Assembly: GCA_022750375.1 (NCBI GenBank)
Contig: JAKIVU010000010.1
Coordinates: 1-35,630, forward strand
Direction of reading: 5' to 3'
Origin: Thermoplasmata archaeon
GTDB lineage: Archaea > Thermoplasmatota > Thermoplasmata > Lutacidiplasmatales > UBA184
DNA: 35,630 nt
Translations under genes and position numbers: made by a program
The notes under the pieces: model-generated
Seen by the model: only the letters and a program-made list of their open reading frames with translations
Database searches by the model: none
Told to the model about the DNA's origin: nothing
Part shown: positions 8,688 through 17,376 of the stretch, one piece after another
How the letters are laid out: each line of letters starts with the position of its first letter
Numbering within the stretch: the stretch's first letter is position 1

Positions 8688-9758
8688 ATGGACCTCGAGG
8701 CGCGGGTCGAGCGCGTCGTGCGCCAGACGGTCGAGGTGCTGACCGTCGAGGAGGTCCGGGAGCTCTTCCGGACCCACGACCGCCCTCGGGCGTACATCGG
8801 CTTCGAGCCGTCGGGCACGCTCACGGTCGCGCACCTGATCACGGCGCGCAAGATCATGGACCTCGCCGAGGCCGGCTGCGACGTCACGGTCTTCCTCGCC
8901 GACTGGCACGCATGGATCAACGACAAGCTCGGAGGGGACCGGGAGCGGATCTCGGCGTCGGGGCGGTACATGGAGGCGGCGTTCACGGCGCTCGGGGTCG
9001 ACCCGTCCCGGGTCCGCTTCCGGTGGGCGCACGAGCTCACGGGGAACGCCGACTACTGGGCCCGAGTCGTGCGGGTCGCCCGGGCGACGACGATCGCGCG
9101 GACCCGGCGGGCGATGTCGGTCCTCGGCCGCGGGGAGGAGGAGGCGAACCTCGACACCGCGAAACTGTTCTATCCGTCCATGCAGGCGGCCGACATCTTC
9201 GAGCTCCCGGTCGACCTCGCGTACGGCGGGATGGATCAACGACGGGCCCACGTGCTCGCGCGCGAGGTCGCCCACCACTACGGATGGCCGGTCCCGACCG
9301 CGATCCACACTCCGCTCCTCTCGTCCCTGAAGGGGGGCGGCCGGATGGACCCGACCGAAGGAACGACCGAACGGAAGATGTCGAAGTCGGACCCGTCCTC
9401 CGGGATCCCCATCCCTTCCTCGACCGAGGAGATCGCCGCCCGGCTTGGCGCGGCGTTCTGCCCCGCGAAGGAGGTCGAGGGAAATCCGGTCGTCGAGGCG
9501 GTGCGATTCATCGTGTTCCCGTGGGAAGGGCGGTTCGTCGTCGAACGGGCGGCGAAGCACGGCGGCCCGGTCACCTTCGAGGACGAACGCGCGTTCCTCA
9601 CGGCGTGGACGGACGGTCAGCTCCACCCGCAGGACGTCAAGGGAGCGGTCGCGACCGCGCTCGACCGCCGGCTCGCCCCGGCGCGGAGCTATTTCGCCGC
9701 CCACCCCGAGGTCGCCCCGGCGACGCTCCTCGGTGCGGGGCCGCCGCAGACGATTTGA
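8688..9758 (+). CDS. tyrS: Tyrosyl-tRNA synthetase (archaeal/eukaryotic type)
   Basis: FEPSGTLTVAHLITARKIMDL, ADIFELPVDLAYGGMDQRRAHVLARE, ERKMSKSDPSSGI; TATA-like ctaaata about 24 nt upstream of ATG. Confidence 0.92.
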   Translation: MDLEARVERVVRQTVEVLTVEEVRELFRTHDRPRAYIGFEPSGTLTVAHLITARKIMDLAEAGCDVTVFLADWHAWINDKLGGDRERISASGRYMEAAFTALGVDPSRVRFRWAHELTGNADYWARVVRVARATTIARTRRAMSVLGRGEEEANLDTAKLFYPSMQAADIFELPVDLAYGGMDQRRAHVLAREVAHHYGWPVPTAIHTPLLSSLKGGGRMDPTEGTTERKMSKSDPSSGIPIPSSTEEIAARLGAAFCPAKEVEGNPVVEAVRFIVFPWEGRFVVERAAKHGGPVTFEDERAFLTAWTDGQLHPQDVKGAVATALDRRLAPARSYFAAHPEVAPATLLGAGPPQTI

Positions 9759-9790
9759 GGGCCGCGCGCCCTTCGATCGAGTGGTCGCGT

Positions 9791-10435
9791 ATGGCCGGTG
9801 AGCCCGAGGTCTTCGGCACGAAAGGCTCGGTCGGCGTCGTCGTCATCCACGAGGTGTTCGGCCGCGACGACTACGTCCGCTCGGTCGGTCAGCAGCTCGC
9901 CGCCGCCGGATTCCCCACGGCGGTCGTGGACCTCTACAACGGCGCGTCGGCGAAGACCCTGGACGAGGCGTTCGCCCTCCGGGGCCAGCTGACCGAGTCC
10001 GCCGTTCTCGAGACACTCGAGGAGGGGCGCGAGGCGGTGGCTCGCCGACTGGTCCCCCGGGCCCGGGTCGGAACGCTCGGGTTCTGCATGGGGGGCGGGT
10101 ACGCGCTGCTTGGAGCGTGCCGCCGACGGTTCGATTTCGCGGTCGACTTCTACGGACGGATCGACCAGGCCAACGACGTCGACGGTCTCACCGGTCCGGT
10201 CCTCTGCCTCCTCGCGTCGGAGGACGCGCGTATCACCCCCTGGGCGTTCGCGGAGCTCCTTCCCGCCGCGATGCGGACGAAGAAGCGCGTGACGCTCGAG
10301 CTGTACCCCGGAGTGCAGCACGCGTTCCACCACCCCGGACAGGAGCGGTACAACGCGGCCGCCGCCGCCGATGCGTGGCGACGCACCCTCACGTTCCTGG
10401 AAGAGCAGCGGGCGCCCGTCCGCAGCGTTAAATAG
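9791..10435 (+). CDS. Dienelactone hydrolase family protein
   Basis: GVVVIHEVFG, nucleophile GFCMGGGYAL, LASEDARITP, PGVQHAFHHP; start inside a longer in-frame ORF. Confidence 0.88.
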   Translation: MAGEPEVFGTKGSVGVVVIHEVFGRDDYVRSVGQQLAAAGFPTAVVDLYNGASAKTLDEAFALRGQLTESAVLETLEEGREAVARRLVPRARVGTLGFCMGGGYALLGACRRRFDFAVDFYGRIDQANDVDGLTGPVLCLLASEDARITPWAFAELLPAAMRTKKRVTLELYPGVQHAFHHPGQERYNAAAAADAWRRTLTFLEEQRAPVRSVK

Positions 10436-10486
10436 CGGGCCCCGTACCGAGGGCCTACCCGTGAGCCGAGGGCCCCCCGTACCGGG

Positions 10487-10508
10487 GGTTCCGCTGACGC
10501 GAGGAACC
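10487..10508 (+). promoter_or_regulatory. K-loop (kink-turn-like) RNA element abutting the L7Ae start codon
   Basis: GGTTCC-GCT-GA-CGC-GA-GGAACC: 6-bp C-stem, 3-nt bulge, tandem GA/GA, 3-nt terminal loop, directly followed by ATG at 10509. Confidence 0.6.
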
Positions 10509-10880
10509 ATGGCGCGACCGATCTACGTGCGATTTGAGACGCCGAGCGACATCGCCGACAAAGTCCTCCAGCTCGTGCAGGTCGCGAGCGAGACCGGGAA
10601 GGTCCGCGTCGGAACGAACGAGGTGACGAAATCGAGCGAGCGCGCCGAGGCGAAGCTCGTGGTCATGGCCGAGGACGTCGACCCGGTCGAGATCCTCATC
10701 CACATCCCGATGCTCTGCGAGGAGAAGCGGATCCCGTACCTGTACGTCCCGAAGAAGCAGCGACTCGGCCAGTCGGCCGGGCTCTCGAAGTCCGCGGCGA
10801 GCGTCGCGGTCGTCGAAGCCGGTGAGGCGAAGGCGCTGCTCGAGGAACTCGCCTCGACGTTCCCGACGCTGAAGAAGTAA
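10509..10880 (+). CDS. rpl7ae: 50S ribosomal protein L7Ae
   Basis: [57 protein letters not shown]. Confidence 0.96.
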   Translation: MARPIYVRFETPSDIADKVLQLVQVASETGKVRVGTNEVTKSSERAEAKLVVMAEDVDPVEILIHIPMLCEEKRIPYLYVPKKQRLGQSAGLSKSAASVAVVEAGEAKALLEELASTFPTLKK

Positions 10881-10905
10881 GGGACGGGGCGGGGAGGCTC
10901 CCGAG

Positions 10906-11118
10906 ATGGCGGAAGAGAAAGGGTCGCCGGCCGAGGTCGTCGAGCTCGTGGGCCGCACGGGTATGGCCGGGGAAGCGACGCAGGTGAAGGTCCGCGTCCT
11001 CGCCGGTCGTGACCGCGGCAAGATCATCACCCGCAACGTCGCCGGGCCGATCCGCCTCGGGGACGTCCTGATCCTCCGCGAGACCGCGCGCGAGGCCCGG
11101 AAACTGTCGGTGCGGTAG
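10906..11118 (+). CDS. rps28e: 30S ribosomal protein S28e
   Basis: [52 protein letters not shown]. Confidence 0.96.
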   Translation: MAEEKGSPAEVVELVGRTGMAGEATQVKVRVLAGRDRGKIITRNVAGPIRLGDVLILRETAREARKLSVR

Positions 11119-11126
11119 GGAAGCGC

Positions 11127-11537
11127 ATGGTCGTCAAGCGTCAGTGCTCGTTCTGCGCCCAGGAGATCGAACCCGGCACCGGGGCGATGTTCGTGAAGCG
11201 CGACGGCACGGTCTTCCACTTCTGTTCGGGCTCGTGCCGGAAGCAACAGCTGCATCTCGGACGCGTCGGCCACCGATTCAAATGGACGCGAGCCCACGCG
11301 TTGAAGAAGGCGGCCGACCGGTCGAGCGCCGCTGCTCGCGCGCAGGCACCCACCGCTTCCCCGCACCGGACCCGCGGGAGAACTCGGGGACCGGTCGCGG
11401 TCCAACCGGCGGCAGCGGCCGCCCCCGCCTCCGTTCCGGAAACTCCGACGACGGCGGCGGGGTCGGCCCCCGTGACGCCGGTGAAGGCCCGTACGAAGCC
11501 CCGGAAGAAAGCCAGTGCGACTCCCCCCGAAGCGTAG
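11127..11537 (+). CDS. rpl24e: 50S ribosomal protein L24e with long C-terminal extension
   Basis: CSFCAQEIEPGTGAMFVKRDGTVFHFCSGSCRKQQLHLGRVGHRFKWT (zinc ribbon) followed by ~70-aa Ala/Pro/Thr-rich basic tail. Confidence 0.94.
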   Translation: MVVKRQCSFCAQEIEPGTGAMFVKRDGTVFHFCSGSCRKQQLHLGRVGHRFKWTRAHALKKAADRSSAAARAQAPTASPHRTRGRTRGPVAVQPAAAAAPASVPETPTTAAGSAPVTPVKARTKPRKKASATPPEA

Positions 11538-11601
11538 GGCGGCCCGCACGTTGCGCGTGGAAGGAAATCGGTAAGTCCCGCGCGGTTCCATTCCGGGCCC
11601 G

Positions 11602-11865
11602 ATGAGTGGATCGGACTCCTGGGCGTCGGCGAGCGAACTCGCGGACTACGCCTACTGTCCGCGGTCTCACTGGTATCATGACCACCCGCCCCACGGAGCT
11701 CCGAATCGATCGGCGCGGGACCGGGAGGAGGCCGGCCGGCGCTACCACGCCCACGCGCTCTCCGGCGAGCGCCGCCGGGCCGACCACGGAGGGGCGTACT
11801 GGGCGGGACTCGCGCTCGGGCTGCTGTTGGCGGTCGGCTCGCTCGCATGGATCTTCCGTCCCTGA
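11602..11865 (+). CDS. Cas4-like protein, N-terminal half with C-terminal TM
   Basis: Cas4-like N-terminal motif ELADYAYCPRSHWY then TM GGAYWAGLALGLLLAVGSLAWIF; overlaps next ORF by 19 nt. Confidence 0.6.
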   Translation: MSGSDSWASASELADYAYCPRSHWYHDHPPHGAPNRSARDREEAGRRYHAHALSGERRRADHGGAYWAGLALGLLLAVGSLAWIFRP

Positions 11866-12374
11866 CCCTCCTCGTCGCGGTGGGGTTCGCGATCCTCGGC
11901 ATGGGGGTCGCCGTCGCCGCGGCGCGGGGCCTCGTCACCGCGCATCGGGAGCGGTCGCTCGGCGAACTGGTCGCGATCGACGCGGGAGCTCCGATGACCC
12001 TCCGCTCCGATCGATACCGGTTGTCGGGACGTCCGGATGTGCTGCGTCGACTTCCCGACGGTCGCCTCGTTCCGGTCGAGTTGAAGAGTCGAACCGCTCC
12101 GCCGCGGGGACCGCCCGCGTCGCATCGGGTCCAGGTCGAAGCGTACTGCCTCCTGGTCGAAGAGACGACCGGCGCCGCGCCCCCGTTCGGCATCGTGCGG
12201 TACGGCGACGGTCAGGAGTTCCGGATCCCGTGGACCGCGGACGCGAGGACCGAGGTGCTTTCGGTGCGCGCCTCCGTGGGCCGGCGGTACGATGGGCGGG
12301 CCACGCCGTCCCCCGCGAAGTGTGCCCGTTGCGCCTGGCGGCCGGTCTGCGACGCGCGGGCTCCGTCGAGCTGA
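11847..12374 (+). CDS. Cas4/RecB-like PD-(D/E)XK nuclease, C-terminal half with N-terminal TM
   Basis: TM TLLVAVGFAILGMGVAVAAA; GRPDVLRRLPDGRLVPVELKSR, QVEAYCLLVEE, C-terminal CARCAWRPVC (C-x2-C-x5-C). Confidence 0.75.
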   Translation: MDLPSLTLLVAVGFAILGMGVAVAAARGLVTAHRERSLGELVAIDAGAPMTLRSDRYRLSGRPDVLRRLPDGRLVPVELKSRTAPPRGPPASHRVQVEAYCLLVEETTGAAPPFGIVRYGDGQEFRIPWTADARTEVLSVRASVGRRYDGRATPSPAKCARCAWRPVCDARAPSS

Positions 12375-12381
12375 CGCCGCT

Positions 12382-13161
12382 CTACCGGCGATAGCTCCAG
12401 AAGACCTGCGTTTCGTACGGCAACGTGAGGCTCGTACGACCTCGGGACGTCGGGTCGTTCCGAAGGACGGCTCGGACCTCGGCAGCCACCGCCCGCCGCT
12501 GCGCCGGCGGCAGGTTTGCGACCACGCTGACCGAGAGCGTCCGGTCGACGAACAGTTCGGGCGGGCCCCGTTGCACGTGCCGGAACCGGGCCTCGTGGAG
12601 CGGCCCGAACGGAGACCGTGGCTCCGCGAACGCGGGTCGCCAGCGTCGCGTGCGCGCTCTCGGGCTCATCCACCGGTATCGTGCGACGATTCGCGAGAGC
12701 TGTCTCGACCACGAGACGTCCTCGTCCCGCGTGTTCCAGACCAGCCCGACCCCTCCCCCCGGTCGCAGCACGCGGGCGATCTCCCGGAGCGCTCGCCGGG
12801 GCCGGAACCAGTGGAACGCCTGAGCGCAGACGACCGCGTCCGCGAACGCGTCGGGGAGCGGGATCGCCTCGGCGGTGCCGTCGAGCGCCGGCACGTCCGG
12901 CACCGCGCGCACGAACACGCGACGCATCCCGTGCGTCGGTTCCACGGCGATCCGCGTCGCGCCGAGCGGGGCGATCGCTCGCGTGAACTTTCCGGTCCCG
13001 CTCCCCAGGTCGACCACGGTCCGTCCGGGGCCGAGGTGGAGCACGCGTCCGAGATGGCGCACGGCGGCCGCGGGATAGTCCGGGCGGGCGCGTTCGTACG
13101 TCTCCGCGGAGCGGTCGAAGCCGCGCACCGCCGGATGCGTGCGCGAGGAACGGGCGGCCAT
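12382..13161 (-). CDS. Class I SAM-dependent methyltransferase
   Basis: [50 protein letters not shown]. Confidence 0.85.
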   Translation of the reverse strand: MAARSSRTHPAVRGFDRSAETYERARPDYPAAAVRHLGRVLHLGPGRTVVDLGSGTGKFTRAIAPLGATRIAVEPTHGMRRVFVRAVPDVPALDGTAEAIPLPDAFADAVVCAQAFHWFRPRRALREIARVLRPGGGVGLVWNTRDEDVSWSRQLSRIVARYRWMSPRARTRRWRPAFAEPRSPFGPLHEARFRHVQRGPPELFVDRTLSVSVVANLPPAQRRAVAAEVRAVLRNDPTSRGRTSLTLPYETQVFWSYRR

Positions 13162-13247
13162 GGGAACTCCGCCCCGCGGAGGCGTCCGGGACTATACGTT
13201 CTCGTGGGCCGCGAAACCCTTACCTTCCCGGGGCGTTCGACCGACCG

Positions 13248-13706
13248 ATGGCAGAAGGCAGTCTCGAGCGGACCCTGGTCCTCGTCAAGCCGGACGGCGT
13301 GAAGCGGGGGCTCGTCGGAGAGATCCTCGGGCGGCTCGAGCGCAAGGGGCTGAAGATCCTCGCCGTGAAGACCTGCCACGTCACCCCGGAGCACGCGCAG
13401 CGACACTACGCGGAGCACCAGGGAAAGCCGTTCTATCCGTCGCTGATCCAGCACATCACCTCGGGCCCGGTGATCGCCGTCGCGCTCGAGGGCCGCTCGG
13501 CGATCGCGGTCGTCCGGCTGCTGACGGGGGCGACGAACCCCCAGACGGCGGCCCCCGGCACCGTGCGGGGCGACCTCGCGCTCGGGATCACCGCGAACCT
13601 GATCCACGCCTCCGACTCCCCGGAGTCGGCCGCGCGCGAGCTCGCGCTCTACTTCACCCCCGAGGAGTTCGGGGCCTACTCCCGCACCGGCGAGGAGTTC
13701 TCGTAG
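13248..13706 (+). CDS. ndk: Nucleoside diphosphate kinase
   Basis: [46 protein letters not shown]. Confidence 0.96.
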   Translation: MAEGSLERTLVLVKPDGVKRGLVGEILGRLERKGLKILAVKTCHVTPEHAQRHYAEHQGKPFYPSLIQHITSGPVIAVALEGRSAIAVVRLLTGATNPQTAAPGTVRGDLALGITANLIHASDSPESAARELALYFTPEEFGAYSRTGEEFS

Positions 13707-13710
13707 AGCG

Positions 13711-14277
13711 ATGGGCCGGGCGCTCGCCGACGCGGTCCGCGCCCTCGCCGCGGGCCGGCTCGTGGTCTACCCGACCGATACCCTCTTCGGGATGGGGGCC
13801 CGGGCCGGCGACCCCGACGCGGTGGCGGCGCTCGCCGCGGCGAAGGGCCGACCGTCCGGTCTGCCGGTGTCGGTGACGGTCAGTTCGACGGAGGAGCTGG
13901 ACGCCCTCGCCGAACTCACCCCCGCCGGGCGCCGGTTCGTCCGCACCCACCTTCCGGGGCCGTACACCGTGCTGGCCCGGGGCTCGGCCCTCGGCCGACG
14001 GACCTTGGCCCCTCCCGCGATCGGCCCGTCGGGTACGGTCGGGCTACGCGTGCCCGCCCATCCGTTGGCGAGGGAGCTCGCTCGCCGGGCCGGACCGATC
14101 ACCGCGACGTCCGCGAACCGGCACGGGCATCCGCCCTGCCGCACCCTCGCCGAGGCGCGCGCCACGTTCGGCGCGTTGGTCGCGGCGTACGTCGACGGAC
14201 TCCCTCGTCCTTCCGGACACGCCTCCGACCTCGTCGACCTCGAGCACGGTGCGCCGCGCTCGGTCGCGCGGAGGTGA
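13711..14277 (+). CDS. L-threonylcarbamoyladenylate synthase (Sua5/YrdC family)
   Basis: AGRLVVYPTDTLFGMGARA, LAAAKGRPSGLPVSV, LPGPYTVLA, PITATSANRHG. Confidence 0.88.
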   Translation: MGRALADAVRALAAGRLVVYPTDTLFGMGARAGDPDAVAALAAAKGRPSGLPVSVTVSSTEELDALAELTPAGRRFVRTHLPGPYTVLARGSALGRRTLAPPAIGPSGTVGLRVPAHPLARELARRAGPITATSANRHGHPPCRTLAEARATFGALVAAYVDGLPRPSGHASDLVDLEHGAPRSVARR

Positions 14278-15170
14278 CCTCGGTGGCGCCGTATCCCGAG
14301 GACCTGCCTCGGTGGCGGGAGGCGGCCCGGATCGCGTCGAAGGCGCGCGAGCTCGGAATGCGACGGACCGTTACCGGCGCGCGCCGCCGGGACGTCGCGG
14401 AGGCGATCGAGTCGTTCATCCGCGATGCGGGGGCCGAGCCGGCGTTTCCGGCGAACCTTTCCCGGAACGACGAGGCGGCCCACTACACCCCGAGCTCGGA
14501 CGACGAGGCCGTGTTCGAGGTCGGCGACCTCGTCAAGGTCGACGTCGGCGCGCACCTCGACGGAGCGATCGCCGACACCGCGGACACGGTGGAGGTCGGA
14601 GGGACGCACCGGCACGAGAACCTCGTGCGGGCCGCGCGCGACGCCGTGCGCGCCGGCATCGCGCAGGTTCGACCCGGGGTCTCCGTGGACGAGATCGGTC
14701 GGGCGATCGCGGAGGCGATCCGCGCCCGCGGTCTGAAGCCGGTCGTCGACCTTTCGGGCCACTCGATCGAGCGGTACCTCCTGCACGCCGGCAAGACGAT
14801 CCCGAACGTACCGGGCCATGGGGACGCCACGCTCGTCGAGGGGGAGGTCATCGCGATCGAGCCGTTCGCGACCAACGGCATGGGGTCGATCGGGAACGGA
14901 CCGTTCGGCAACATCGTGCGCTTCCGCCGCGACCCCGGGCCGAGCGACCCGGTGCTCGCGCGCCTCTACGGGCGGTTCCGAACGCTGCCGTTCACTTCCC
15001 GATGGGCGGACGCGCCCGAGGAGCGGGAGGCGCTCCGGCGAGCGCGCCGTACGCTCCAGGCGTACCCGGTGTTCGTCGAGCGAGCGCACGGACTGGTCGC
15101 CCAGGCCGAGCACACCGTGCTGGTGGCGGCCACCGGCGCGGAGGTCCTCTCGGCCCCGACGGACGAGTAG
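14274..15170 (+). CDS. map: Methionine aminopeptidase, type II
   Basis: VDVGAHLDGAIADTADTV, DLSGHSIERYLLHAGKTIPNV, EGEVIAIEPFAT, VAQAEHTVLV; GTG start overlaps previous stop (GTGA). Confidence 0.94.
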   Translation: MTSVAPYPEDLPRWREAARIASKARELGMRRTVTGARRRDVAEAIESFIRDAGAEPAFPANLSRNDEAAHYTPSSDDEAVFEVGDLVKVDVGAHLDGAIADTADTVEVGGTHRHENLVRAARDAVRAGIAQVRPGVSVDEIGRAIAEAIRARGLKPVVDLSGHSIERYLLHAGKTIPNVPGHGDATLVEGEVIAIEPFATNGMGSIGNGPFGNIVRFRRDPGPSDPVLARLYGRFRTLPFTSRWADAPEEREALRRARRTLQAYPVFVERAHGLVAQAEHTVLVAATGAEVLSAPTDE

Positions 15171-15176
15171 CGCCGG

Positions 15177-16319
15177 TCAGGCGCGCGGATTCTCGAACGT
15201 CGCGCGCGCGATCGCCGCACCGCGGACCACGGCGTCGAGCTTTTGGGCCGCGATGTCGAGCCGCCGGGTGCGCAGCCCGCAGTCCGGATTGACCCAGAGA
15301 CGCGCGGGGTCCCCCAGGTATTTCGTCGCGCGTTGGATTCGGTCGGCGACGAGCTCCGGCGACTCGACCTCGTCCCGATGGACGTCCACGACCCCGAGAC
15401 CGACCTCGCGGGTGTCGCCGTACTCGCGGAGCGCGTTCAGTACCTCGTAGCCGTCGCGTCCGTCCCGGTCCCGGTTGGCAAACTCCCACGCCCACTGGCG
15501 GCACCGCTTCGCCTCGAGGAGCTCGGGGAGGAGGTCGCGGTAGTCGGAGTAGCAGATGTGCATCGAGAACTCCGCGTCGAGCCCCTCGGTCGCGGCGTTG
15601 AACCCCTCGACCACGAGGTCGGCCTCGTCGGGATGCGTGCCCGCGGCCGGTTCGTCGATCTGGATCACCCGGCACCCGTGCTCGATCAGGGCCGCGAGCG
15701 TCGGCCGGACCGCCCGCTTCGCGAGGTCGACCACGAACTCGCGCTGGGCGGCCCGCCGGACCGCGGGACCTTTCCACCCCGACTGGCGCGCGAGGTAATG
15801 CTCGTTGTACGACCAGTCGGCGAGGGTGTACGGTCCCGTGATCGGCAGCTTCGGTTCGCCGCGCGCATGCGCGCGCACGAAGTCGAACTCCTCGACGTGG
15901 TACGGGTGTTCGAGCCGGACCTCGTCGGTGACGGCCGCCTTGAGGTAGTACTTGTTGTCGAAGGAGCGGACGTGCCCCTGGAATTGGAAACCGCGCATCT
16001 GGCGGATCGGGTACTCGTACATCTCGATCCGTCGCGCCTCGCCATCATAGACCCGCTCGAGGCCGGCGCTTTCGAAGAGACGGAGCGCGAAGAGCGCCCC
16101 GAGGTCCCGCACCGCGTCCGCGCCGGCGTCGCGCGACCGCCCGCCGAGGAGCGCCTCGGTCGCCGCCGGCAGGGCGTCCGCGAAGTGCGTCCGTTCGTTC
16201 GCCGCGCGGAACTCGCCGCGGGAGCGCTCGTCGAGCGCCTCCCCGTGCTGCCCGAGGATCTGCCAACGGGGTTTCATCAGGCTGCCGATCTCCTGGGCCG
16301 GGAACAGGGAGCGCGTCAC
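15177..16319 (-). CDS. Methionine synthase, MetE catalytic-domain-like
   Basis: Zn-ligand pattern SMHICYSDY ... WEFANRD ... NPDCGLRTR; VIQIDEPAAGTHPDEAD; GTG start overlaps upstream stop (GTGA). Confidence 0.85.
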   Translation of the reverse strand: MTRSLFPAQEIGSLMKPRWQILGQHGEALDERSRGEFRAANERTHFADALPAATEALLGGRSRDAGADAVRDLGALFALRLFESAGLERVYDGEARRIEMYEYPIRQMRGFQFQGHVRSFDNKYYLKAAVTDEVRLEHPYHVEEFDFVRAHARGEPKLPITGPYTLADWSYNEHYLARQSGWKGPAVRRAAQREFVVDLAKRAVRPTLAALIEHGCRVIQIDEPAAGTHPDEADLVVEGFNAATEGLDAEFSMHICYSDYRDLLPELLEAKRCRQWAWEFANRDRDGRDGYEVLNALREYGDTREVGLGVVDVHRDEVESPELVADRIQRATKYLGDPARLWVNPDCGLRTRRLDIAAQKLDAVVRGAAIARATFENPRA

Positions 16320-17293
16320 GGTCGCCCCCCGTTCTCCCGGTTCAGGGCCTGGCGCACGGCCGGCAAGAGGTGGAGCTTCCGGGTCGCGGGTTCCCACGGT
16401 ACGAGGTCGAGCGGTCCCCCCGGTCCGAGCCAGAGGGCCGACGGACGCCGTCGGTCCTTGAGCGCGTGCACGATGCGGACGACGTCCGAGGCCTCTTCGA
16501 CCAGGGTCGTTCGAGGGTCGACGACGCCCAGCCCCAGGCCGCGCCGCTCCGACGAGGCGGGGATCGTCTCCCAGTCGGTCTCGGCGAGGTCGACGCCGAC
16601 CGCCGAGACCGGCAGTCGGTCGAGGAGCGGGAACACCGGGTTCGCGTCGGCGCCGTACGTCCAGACGAGCGTGGACGCCGCGCCCGCGCTCCCATGGACC
16701 GAGGTGTAGGCGCTCACGACCGCTTCCGCGAGCGCGCGCTCGGGGGGTCGGTCGACGAGGAGCGGTTCCGAGAACTGGAACGTCGCATATCCGAGACCGG
16801 CGAGCTCGCGAACCTCCTCGGCGAGCAGGCGGCCCAGGCGGTGGACGAGTGCCACTTCCGCCTCCCCCGACCGGTTCTCGAGCAAGCCCGCGAACGTGTA
16901 GGGGCCCGGGAGGATCACGCCCGCATGGGCGGGGTCGGCCCGGGTCGCCGGCGGAAGTCGAGCGGCGATCGCGCCGGGCACCCGGCCCGGCGGGGCGTGC
17001 AGGATCGGTTGGCGGTAGAATGTGTTCGTCTCGAACCACCGGGTGAGCGGACCGACGCTGAACCCTTCCCACGTCTCCGCGAACGGTCGGAAGAGGTCGG
17101 CCCAGCGGAGGTAGCCGCCCGTCACGGTGTCGAAGCCGAGGCGCCGCTCGAGCGCGACCACCTCGCCCTCCGTGCGGCCGAACAGCTCCTCGACGACCTC
17201 GGCGGTCACGCGTCCGCGGTCGAGGTCCCGCGTCGCGGCGACGAGCGCCTCCGAACGGGGGAAGGGGCCGGTGAGCCCGGTGCGAACGATCAC
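16316..17293 (-). CDS. MetE-like protein, probable partner of the downstream methionine synthase
   Basis: TGLTGPFPRSEALVAATRD, ILPGPYTFAGLLENR, GVVDPRTT; lacks the H-x-C...C zinc site; TATA-like CGTTAAGG on minus strand about 26 nt upstream. Confidence 0.78.
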   Translation of the reverse strand: MIVRTGLTGPFPRSEALVAATRDLDRGRVTAEVVEELFGRTEGEVVALERRLGFDTVTGGYLRWADLFRPFAETWEGFSVGPLTRWFETNTFYRQPILHAPPGRVPGAIAARLPPATRADPAHAGVILPGPYTFAGLLENRSGEAEVALVHRLGRLLAEEVRELAGLGYATFQFSEPLLVDRPPERALAEAVVSAYTSVHGSAGAASTLVWTYGADANPVFPLLDRLPVSAVGVDLAETDWETIPASSERRGLGLGVVDPRTTLVEEASDVVRIVHALKDRRRPSALWLGPGGPLDLVPWEPATRKLHLLPAVRQALNRENGGRP

Positions 17294-17376
17294 GACCGGG
17301 GCGACCCGTCGCCCGCCTTAACGGTAGCGCGGTGCGAGGGGAGAAACGCGGTTGCGTCGGGGGTAAACGGTCGCGA

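Noticed and set aside
11602-12374. CRISPR-Cas adaptation module
   Set aside because: Only a Cas4-like pair is present; no cas1, cas2 or repeat-spacer array was seen in the window.
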